Source: Priapulus caudatus (Eukaryota > Priapulida > Priapulimorpha > Priapulimorphida > Priapulidae). From it: DNA of 28,129 bases. This document shows positions 20,051-28,129 of the stretch, in pieces. The translations under genes and the position numbers were made by a program. Under the pieces are notes generated by a model. It saw nothing but the letters and a program-made list of their open reading frames with translations. It did no database searches and was not told the DNA's origin. Within the stretch, counting starts at the first letter, position 1. Each line of letters begins with the position of its first letter. The stretch covers positions 273,733-301,861 of the forward strand of contig NW_014577075.1 in NCBI RefSeq assembly GCF_000485595.1. The letters are read 5' to 3'.

Positions 20051-20353
20051 GATACAGCGACAGACACAGATGAGACTCGATACGCACCGTATCGTCTCTA
20101 TCGCAGGTTATGGCTGTATATGGTGATATGCAATTAGTTATATTTGCAGACCCCAACAATTCAGTAACCTGACTCGCCCTATATACAACGAGAAGAGTTT
20201 ACTTGCCATGATTGATCGCCATTTCGGCGTGGACAATCTATTATAAGGCATAAATAGGCGCACGGTGGTGAAGCTTTTGCGTGCACTCTACGATTGGAAG
20301 TAAGCTGGCCAGTATTCATCTGCGCACCAGATGTAGATGCAGGCAGAAAGCAG

Positions 20354-20491
20354 AGCGAGAGAGAGAGAAAAGGAGAAAGGCAGAGAGGAGAGAGAGAGAG
20401 AGAGAGAAAAGAGAAAGAGAGAGAGAGGGAGAGAGAGAGAGAGAGCGAAGAGAGAGAGAGAGAGAGAGAGAAGATTAGAGAGTGAAAGAGT

Positions 20492-20522
<31 letters not shown>

Positions 20523-20815
20523 GAGAGAGAAGAGAGAAGAGAGGAGAGAGAGAGAAGAGAAAGAGAGAGAGAGAAAGAGAGAGAGGAGAGAGAGAGAGAT
20601 GAGAGAGAGAGAAAGATGAGAGAGAGAAAGAAAGAGAGAGAGAGAGAGAGAAGAGCGGAGAGAGAGAGAGAAAGAGAGAGAGAAGAGAGAGAGAGCAGAG
20701 AGAGAGCGGGAGAGAGCGCAGCGCCGGAGAGAGAGAGAGAGAGAGAGAGAGCGCGGATGGAGAGAGTAGCGCTGCAGAACGAGAGGAGGGAGAGGGTGGA
20801 GAGACAGCGCGAGTC
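20354..20815. repeat. GA-rich tract
   Basis: About 460 bp of (GA)n with GAAA and GCGG interruptions, starting just right of the copy A CA tract. Separated from the next GA tract by an AT-rich spacer (about 20816-20880). Confidence 0.92.
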
Positions 20816-20896
20816 ATAGAATTTAAATGAATGTAAATATACAAATATCATATAGATAATTTAAATAATATAGAGCATCTCATCAACGGAGGGACA

Positions 20897-20922
20897 TAGA
20901 AAGAGAGAAAAAAGAAAGAGAA

Positions 20923-20954
<32 letters not shown>

Positions 20955-21002
20955 TAGAAGAGAGATGAGAGAGAGAGAGAGAGAGAGAAGAAAAGAGCGA
21001 GG

Positions 21003-21033
<31 letters not shown>

Positions 21034-21058
21034 AAGAGCGAGGGAGAGAGAGAGAGAG
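20897..21058. repeat. second GA-rich tract
   Basis: About 160 bp of (GA)n with AGAAA and GCGAGG interruptions, ending at GTCGACTACG just before the 29-bp inverted match at 21077. Confidence 0.92.
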
Positions 21059-21076
21059 TCGACTACGAAGATAGAA

Positions 21077-21105
21077 TTGAGGTAAAGTACGCGGGGAACA
21101 GTTCC
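21077..21105 (-). repeat. 29-bp inverted copy of the sequence 5' of block copy B
   Basis: The segment begins TTGAGGTAAAGTACGCGGGG and is the exact reverse complement of 24885-24913. Similarity stops on both sides at once. Copy A has no such segment at its left edge. Confidence 0.85.
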
Positions 21106-21342
21106 TCGCACTTGTACATTGAAGTTTGTACTTGGACAGCTCATTAGATCTGCTACTGCGTGCGAGCGCGAAGCGCACACTCGAGAACCAGCGTGCACGT
21201 CATCATATCCGCCCATCAAAGCCGATCATTATATCCGCCCAGTTCCCGCCAAGGTCACAATTACGACGGCATATAGCCTGGCAAGAGCTTGACTTGACGC
21301 GAACAAGAAGGCCCGCGCAGCGGGTGCGTTTCAGCTGATTTC

Positions 21343-21364
21343 CGCTGTGTGTGTGTGTGTGTGT

Positions 21365-21401
<37 letters not shown>

Positions 21402-21483
21402 TGTGTGTGGTGTGTGTGTGTGTGTGTTTGGTGTGTGTGTGTGGTGTGTGTGGTGTGTGTGTGTGTGTTTGGTGTGTGTGTGT

Positions 21484-21525
<42 letters not shown>

Positions 21526-21616
21526 TGTGTGTGTGTAGCGTGTGTGGCGTGTGTGCGTGTGTGCGTGCGTGGCGTGGCGTGCGTGTGTAATGTGTGGTGT
21601 GCTGTTGTGTGTGTGT

Positions 21617-21659
<43 letters not shown>

Positions 21660-21681
21660 TGTGCTGTGTGTGGTGTGTGTG

Positions 21682-21716
<35 letters not shown>

Positions 21717-21790
21717 TTTGTGTGTGTGGGTGCGTGGGGGGTGTGTGCGGGTGCGTGTGCGATGTGTGTGTGCGTGCGTGCGTGCGCGAG
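21343..21790. repeat. GT-rich tract
   Basis: About 450 bp of (GT)n with GTTTGG, GTGGTG and GCGTGC interruptions. Cys/Val and His/Thr frames of up to 211 codons across it are artefacts of the dinucleotide repeat. Confidence 0.95.
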
Positions 21791-22175
21791 TCTATTTGCA
21801 TGAGTGTATCTGCGATGTATCTCGTGTGAGGTGGTCATAAATATCGCGCAAGGCGGCTGGCGCTCGATAAAAAGAAACCTGCAATGTTCTCGCCTATATG
21901 CTGTAAATTAAACTATACGTCGAAAAACCCGAGGAGCTCTCGGAGCTTAGCGGGGGTTAGGTTTCGTCTAGTTTATGCGCATCCTGTTTCAAGTTATTGC
22001 ATAGTTGTCGTGGAAGATGTATGGCGCTGAATGTTTACCCAAGTAATGGTCACGCTGGCCGCACTTCGCTCGAACTGACCGTTGATGGCTATAGCATGTG
22101 AGTGTCGCTAGAAGTGACATTATAACACATACAGTAGTTGTCGTCTGGTTCCGGTCCGCATGTAATTCACAACGC

Positions 22176-22189
22176 GTGCGCATGCGCAC
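22176..22189. promoter_or_regulatory. NRF-1-type palindrome
   Basis: GTGCGCATGCGCAC is a perfect 14-bp palindrome whose core TGCGCATGCGCA fits the NRF-1 consensus at all positions. It lies at the edge of a GC-richer stretch, the setting in which NRF-1 sites mark animal promoters. No transcript could be tied to it. Confidence 0.35.
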
Positions 22190-22860
22190 ATTCTCGACAT
22201 ATGATACGCAGATGATAAGACCAGAAGTCATCTAAACTGTATGTAGTAACCGTGAAGCTTTCGCAATAAACCGCAAATTTGTTATTCTGCCGGTGGCCCA
22301 TATCCGGCAGATTACCATAACCCTGCGCGTAACCTCCGCTCCTGAGCGAGGGATGAATGTGTGTGTGGGGGGAGTGGGGGAGGAGACGCTGCAGCATCGA
22401 TTCATGGACACCAGGTGCTTGTCCGCATGCAGCGGCGACTGCGCCCGAGAGTGTACGCAGCGGCTGCAATATAAGCGCATCCGTCGCTCCCTGCTCTCAG
22501 CACGACCGCTGGCCCACTGGGAGGATGTTTGTGGGGGTGGCGCGCAGCCGATGGTTGCACATACGGCTGCTGCTGCTATAGCGTCGTTATAGTAACGTTG
22601 CACATTTGTGAAAACATCGCGCGATTGTGCAGACTTTCGTGACAGGAAGAGAGCTCTTGGGTGCCCCAGCTCGGTTTACTCTCTTATAAGCTTGCATAAG
22701 AACAATTAGCCAGAAGAGGGGGGATGGGTTAAGGAACCGGACACGGGTTCGTTCGTAAGGCTGCGCGATGGTGCTGCCTCTAGCGAGACCACATCACCAG
22801 CGTTTGACATGCGACGCCGCCGCGGTGTATACACGCATCATGCGTTTTATGTCGGCCATA

Positions 22861-22909
22861 TTTATATTTATTTTATATATATATATATATTTATGTTTAT
22901 ATTTATAAT
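22861..22909. repeat. AT-rich microsatellite
   Basis: TTTATATTTATTTTATATAT followed by further (AT)n and TTTATGTTTATATT; low-complexity. Confidence 0.9.
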
Positions 22910-24272
22910 CGCAGTTAGCTTACTCCAATCTCTGATCGTATACAGCGATGCTGGACTTTATGGCTTCCGTTATTTCAGCGTCGGTGCCTCTCGATTTCAA
23001 TAACAAACTATGATCCTGTCCTCTTTACTTTCCCGTCCCTACGAACATAATATCTATCATTTCGTATATCATTTCGAAAATGGCAGAATGTCATGTCCAG
23101 GACAGACAGCAAATGAATACCCGTGTGTGCGAATGGAGCATATTCACTCGTTGTATGCACCATTAGTTTGAAAATACTCCAAGCTCGTGGACTGAAAACT
23201 AACGAATAAATCTGTTCCCATCATCAGATACATGCAGTTCCAATCGTATGGCACTCGTCAGGCTAAGAAATGTGCGAAGGTTCGTTGTTAAATGACCTGT
23301 CGGCGCTGCAAGGCGGCTTATGTTTCGACTGTACTCGTTTCGGGGCTGGTGCGAGCAACGGCCTCGACTACGGCTCGTCACATGTTGACCATCTGACATA
23401 ACTTCGTCATAGTAGACTGCTTTATGCGCACTGGTGCCTTTGGTCACCGCCTCTTCCCCGCAGTTCTCCCTATGAGATAAGAGCAGTATCATGGGCTCAG
23501 GGTTGGAACCCGTATAGTTAAGATAGGATTTTACGCAATCTCACTACAGAGTTTAACATTAATAATTATTAATTTATCGTCCAACCCGAACGTCCACGTG
23601 ATCGCTGTGGTGAGATTTTTGTGAATTCTGTAGATTTTTAGGAATCAAAACTTTATGTCGTCTTTCCACGCGACATCCTTAGAGAAGCAGAGGGACAGAT
23701 GACTCAGCACTGCGCTGCGAATTTCCTGATACATTGACAAGCGCATGAATATGTTCTTATACACATTTAGTGAGGGGTGTAGTACATGGCAGCATGTAAA
23801 TATGCGTTTCAAACGTATGAATTTAACATAAATATTCCTATTAATATTTTCCACAAATAGTATCTCATTTAAAAAACAAGTCATGTTAAAGTTATCTGTA
23901 ATGTCACTTACACATAGCGACATCATGATTTGAAAGCAATAGGTTTTGCTTCGTGCAATCTCCTTATATCATTCACTATTCAGCGCACAGACCGCGGTTC
24001 TATTTAGCTGAGTTCGTTTCGCTACATCCATTCGTATTTATTCATAATCATGTATTACCTACCTATTTCAAAGTAATATTGACAGAATTGACGTATTCTG
24101 CTGCAAATTTTCCAGCAATCAAATACGATTAGAGGAATAACTATCGTCCTAGGTTCTTCTAATTATTCTTCTAAATTATTACAACTTGCGACGCTTTACT
24201 ATCTAGAATACATGAATATAGTTAGTAGAAACGAATGGAATGAATGAGCGAATCAGTACAACGTAAATGAGA

Positions 24273-24420
24273 GATCTCTCGTTCTTGCATGTACTCTCAT
24301 TCATCTGCCATTCAAAAAATCTCTCATTCAAGTATTTTCATTAATCTGTCATTCAGATAATCTCTTATACAAGTATTGTCATTAATCTGTCATTCTGAGA
24401 ATCTCTTATTCGTGTAATCC
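24273..24420. repeat. 41-bp diverged tandem repeat, about 3.5 copies
   Basis: AATCTCT recurs at 24318 and 24359, and AATCTC at 24400, exact 41-bp steps; a more diverged copy starts near 24275. Each unit reads about AATCTCTCATTCAAGTATTT followed by CATTAATCTGTCATTCAGAT. Confidence 0.85.
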
Positions 24421-24884
24421 TGATCCTATTGTATTTACATTGTATAGGATAGCGTCACCGAATGGGCATAATAGTATCCACTGTTCATTATTTGCGTACG
24501 TTATGTGCGCGTGTGCAAATAATGACCCGGAAAACACAAATCATGAATGGAATGTTGTAAATCATGCTTCAAATGTGGGTCAACGGGTTATTTTATACAT
24601 ACATACATATCAGATACATACTCCTGATACATATATATATCATAATATATCATAATGTATTTGTGCGCGCGTATGTGAGTAGGTATGTGTCAGTGTGTGC
24701 ATTCGTTCGCGCGTGCGTGGGTGAGTCGTGCTTGTGTGCGTGTGGTGTGTCCGCACGCGTGGAGGTTTGACATTTGCTATGCCAGTAGCAATCAGTATGA
24801 TGTGATCTCTCCTTCTCTTGCTCTCGATCTCGCTCTTTCCCACTCTCTCTCACTTCCACACGCGTTCTCTCTTTCTTTCCTTCT

Positions 24885-24913
24885 GGAACTGTTCCCCGCG
24901 TACTTTACCTCAA
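24885..24913 (+). repeat. 29-bp segment upstream of block copy B
   Basis: It begins GGAACTGTTCCCCGCGTACT and lies between a CT-rich stretch and the start of copy B homology (24925). Exact reverse complement at 21077-21105. Confidence 0.85.
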
Positions 24914-25759
24914 AGGGGAGCGCGAGATGCTACATACAACACCCCGCGGTCGCGTGCGCCCAGTCCCGCGGAAGTGCGTGGCTTAACCGCTTTCGGCGGT
25001 CGGGGAACAACGCATCTTTTGCGCAACGCCATCTTGTACCCGGTCTCTCTGGCTAACTGTTTAACTATTATTACTAGGACTAGGAGTAGGACTTCGCTCC
25101 GCTAAAAGTATGGTGGTGAAGAGCCACACGAGACTACGACTACGAGTACGAGTGTCAATTAATGTGTGTACACAGTACAATACATCAGCACACTTGCATC
25201 AGCAAGTCGCAGGAGTGACTACTTCGGACAAAGGATAGTCTGGGACCCCGCAATATGTTTTTGTATAATTATGTGCTACACTAATCTGTGGTGATAAACT
25301 AGGCTTGGGCTGTCTACACTACCGAATCATGCTTACTTCGTGGCCTTTCCTGTGTGTATAAATCTACTGTGATATCGCCAAGGGTTGTTTCAAGAATAAC
25401 TGCCATCTTGGTCCTAACAGTGAGACACGTGCCGATACCTTTAGTTTACTTCACCAATTTACTGTGCAACGAAAAAACAGTATAATATTTTCGGTAGATT
25501 ACGCTGTATATTACTTTAATAGTGTATGACACAATAATAGTGTAGTCACAAATAATAGACAAGTCTCGCGCGCCTCCCCAGAAGACATGCGTAATAACGT
25601 ATCTTCTAATACTAGGCTTCGAACAGGATTTCTAAAATAAACCTAAATATTGTGGCGATAGATGGAGGCACCATGCCGTGCCGCTTTGCCTTAGCTTTTG
25701 CCTGTTAGTAAGTATGAGCCATAGAGTTGTATAAATATATAACTCTATATATAACTAAT

Positions 25760-25841
25760 ATATAACTCTATGGTATAAGCATTGGTATCAGCTTTATAGT
25801 ATAAGCAAGAGCGTATTAAAAATTCGTAATTACCTCCGCGC
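25760..25841. repeat. single hairpin arm with inverted 39-nt segment (copy B)
   Basis: The arm (25760-25802) matches copy A arm 1, but the following 39 nt (25803-25841) read as the exact reverse complement of the copy A loop. The expected second arm is absent. A small hairpin, ACCTCCG-CGCAAA-CGGAGGT (25832-25851), sits at the end of the inverted segment. Confidence 0.9.
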
Positions 25842-26211
25842 AAACGGAGGTCATGCAATGCGTCGCGTAGTTGATGTTCGTGTGTGGTGTGTAGCCACTA
25901 GTGTTCGCCGCGATCGATTCAGCAGCCAGCTCGGCCTTAGGCGTCGCAGTCAGCACAGCCAGCAGCGAGCCAGCTGTTATACAACATACATGTTACACGC
26001 TCCGCGAGGTATGCACTTTCCGTGAGTGCCCTCCGTCTAGTTCGCTATTGGTATACGTAATCTTTATTTTCATCGTACAGCAACGATAACACGATTTTTG
26101 AAAATAGCTCTTAAACTGTATATAAACCAAATGTATAATAACACAGTATATGGCAGTATGACATGACTTAGAAAATTTTTGCTTACATATCACATTTGAG
26201 ACAGATAAAAT

Positions 26212-26260
26212 GATTAAAACTGATGAAATGATACAATTTATCATTTCATCAGTTTTAATC
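26212..26260. repeat. perfect 22-bp-armed hairpin (copy B)
   Basis: GATTAAAACTGATGAAATGA plus TA (26212-26233), a CAATT loop, then the exact reverse complement (26239-26260). The same hairpin is in copy A at 17836. Confidence 0.93.
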
Positions 26261-26696
26261 ATTTAATCAGTTAGTTATTTTATAACATATCTTATTAAAC
26301 ATATATATATATATTTATTTATTTATGAACTGAAAAAAACAGATAAAAATCTCGAAAGATTGGAGCTGCGAATTAGAACCTGAAAAAAATGAACAGTGGA
26401 TTGTAAAATTTACGCATTGCACAGTCGCATTTCTTTCCATCCCAAGAAATTATCAAATTTGTAAAGTGCTTGAAGTTCTGTGCATCCCGAATACAATTTG
26501 GCAGGTTATTTCATAAACTGGACCCGTAATGGCCGAAACTTTTCTTTCCATATTTACCATTATTAAAATTTGGTGGCTCAACATTTTTTCTACGTAAATT
26601 GTGGCCCGTATCTTTCAAAGGTGGAATTATATCATTTTCCATTTCATTTTCATTTTAATACGACAGACATTGTTTTATTACAATTTTACTGACTGA

Positions 26697-26909
26697 CTCT
26701 ATCTCTCTCTCTCTCTCTCTCTCCTCTCTCTCCTCTCCTCTCGTTTCTCTCTCTCTCTCATCCTCTACCTCTCTCTCGTCTTCTCTCTCGTCTCTTCTCC
26801 GTCTCACTCAATCAGTCTCTCCTCTCTCTCTCTCTTCTCTCTCTCTCTCTCGGCTCCTCTCTCCTCTCTCATCGTCTCTCTCTACTCTCTCTCCTCTCTT
26901 TCTCTCTCT

Positions 26910-26954
<45 letters not shown>

Positions 26955-26998
26955 CCCCCCTCACTCTCTATCTCTCTCTCTTCTCTCATCTCCCCCCT

Positions 26999-27034
<36 letters not shown>

Positions 27035-27203
27035 CTTCTCTTTCTCTCATCTCTCTCCTCCTCTCTCTCTTCTCTCTCTTCTCTCTCTCTCTGTGTCTTT
27101 CTTTCTCTCTCTCTCCTCTCCCCTCTCTCTCTCTCTCTCTCTCTCCCCCCCCTCTCTCTCTCTCTCTCTCTTCTCTCTCTCCTCTCTTTCTCTCTCTTTC
27201 TCC
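26697..27203. repeat. CT-rich tract of copy B
   Basis: (CT)n with poly-C and CATCTC interruptions between GACTGACTCTATCTCT and CCACTAAAAAAAGCTTG, matching the copy A tract in position but not in detailed register. Confidence 0.92.
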
Positions 27204-27751
27204 ACTAAAAAAAGCTTGTTGAAATGATGTATACGCAACTGCGTATCTGCGTTACGGTAGCTACGTCCCTGCAAGTTGTAATGCTCTAAAATTCCATTTT
27301 TTCCAGTTTATTGTTATTGGCTTCACTACCAGAAATTTTAAATTATAGAACAAATAAAATTGTGAAACAAAAACCGATTGATGAGATGACTTTTCGATTC
27401 CATCGCCTACGGCCTAACGTACTACTAGCAGCCCGTTCCAAGTACTTTCTTGTCGTAAATATGAGAACAATGAATGCATATATTAAAAAGCCAACATGGA
27501 GATGTTGTAAGCACGCATTGTTTTAATAATTTCATGATTTCTCACCAAACATCTTTAGCTCCACCCATTTCATATATCGTTTAGTTTCCATCTAAAAATC
27601 TAAGCCTCCATCTGCTTTCTAATTATGAATTCTCGGTCGCCGATTTGTAAGATGCCATAATCAAGTATAGGTCAGCACACACGTGGCTCTACGTATATTC
27701 ATTATCTATATTAGCCAATGATGTTAAGATACAATAAATATCAGTATCAAA

Positions 27752-28129
27752 TACACGCGCGCACAACACCACCGCGCGCGCGCGCGCACAACACACACAC
27801 ACAACACACACACACACACCCACAACACACCCCCACAAACACCCACCGCGCACGCACCGCGCACGCACGCACGCGAACGCACGCAATGCATGCACACGCA
27901 CGCACGGGGCGACGCACGCACACACATCACCACACACACACACACACACACACCACACACACACACCACGCACCATCACTGCAGGCACGCACGCACGCAC
28001 GCACGCAACACACACACACACAAACACACACACAAACACACACCACACACAAACAACTACACACACAACACACACACCACACACACACCACACACCCACA
28101 CACATGCAGGCACGCACGCAACGCACACA
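27752..28129. repeat. CA-rich tract of copy B, running off the window
   Basis: (CA)n and GCACGCACG blocks starting after GTATCAAATACACGC, as in copy A. Continues past the right edge. Confidence 0.92.

Larger units (their letters stand above)
21791..24272. other. no recognisable gene; mixed unique sequence
   Basis: About 2.5 kb between simple repeats. The part at about 22150-22580 is GC-richer with CpGs and an NRF-1-type palindrome, so a promoter is possible. Minus-strand open frames of about 95-125 codons (22232-22603, 23199-23492, 23645-23926) lack recognisable motifs and clear splice context, so I do not call them. The remainder is AT-rich. Confidence 0.5.
24925..28129 (+). repeat. large repeat block, copy B (cut by window end)
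   Basis: Direct repeat of 16258 onward. From its first base to the window end it uses about 3.2 kb to cover what takes about 3.65 kb in copy A. Where aligned by eye, copy B differs mainly by scattered losses of one to three bases (for example ACGCCATCCTTGTAGCG against ACGCCATCTTGTACC), with fewer substitutions. That pattern resembles residual long-read error in a repeat that could not be polished, though real decay is possible. No coding sequence is recognised inside. Confidence 0.85.

Noticed and set aside
19454-20137. Long Cys/Val and His/Thr frames, briefly considered as Cys-rich or His-rich proteins
   Set aside because: CA-repeat translation in every frame of both strands.
21203-21840. 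His/Thr (211-codon) and Cys/Val (163-codon) frames
   Set aside because: GT-repeat translation.
22232-22603. 123-codon minus-strand frame in a GC-richer region
   Set aside because: No recognisable motif; stop-poor frames are common in GC-rich sequence. Kept only as a note.
23645-23926. 93-codon minus-strand frame starting MMSLCVSDITDN
   Set aside because: Looks moderately protein-like but I could not tie it to a family or find flanking exons.
24960-25000. Possible tRNA or tRNA-derived SINE head in the block (GTGGCTTAACCGCTTTCGGC)
   Set aside because: No A-box/B-box pair with proper spacing and no cloverleaf could be drawn.

Overview
The window is nuclear DNA from an animal, most likely an invertebrate. 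Both recognisable genes are split by spliceosomal introns. One of them encodes complexin, a neuronal SNARE regulator, in an invertebrate-like form (His at the position of mammalian Tyr52, C-terminal CaaX box). The rest is AT-rich intergenic or intronic sequence loaded with GA/CT and GT/CA simple repeats. I cannot name the phylum.

Layout. 1-1130 is a GA-rich array with four diverged copies of a longer unit, flipping to CT-rich at about 958. 1262-5556 (+) is a complete complexin gene in four coding exons (151 aa by my assembly). 5557-8172 is the gap between two convergent genes, with a few regulatory-looking motifs. 8173-14479 (-) is PPIL4, a nuclear cyclophilin with an RRM: 12 exons are visible and only the short first coding exon is missing. 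One PPIL4 intron uses a GC donor, and another carries a small foldback element built from 52-bp units. 14480-16257 has no recognisable gene. From 16258 a block of about 3.7 kb (copy A) runs to about 20050; it recurs in the same orientation from 24925 to the window end (copy B, cut off). Between the copies lie further GA and GT tracts and about 3 kb of unrecognised sequence.

How the parts relate. Complexin clamps and promotes synaptic vesicle fusion by binding assembled SNARE complexes. PPIL4 belongs to the spliceosomal cyclophilin group. They are tail-to-tail neighbours and nothing suggests a joint function. I found no operon, CRISPR array, toxin, viral gene or intact transposase.

The most unusual signal is a 39-nt segment that is perfectly reverse-complemented between the two block copies. 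In copy A it forms the loop of a long hairpin; in copy B the second hairpin arm is absent. Copy B also differs from copy A mainly by scattered 1-3 base deletions, which may reflect unpolished assembly rather than evolution.

Splice sites and protein identities were worked out by hand from reading frame, splice phase and remembered family sequence. No alignment program was run.
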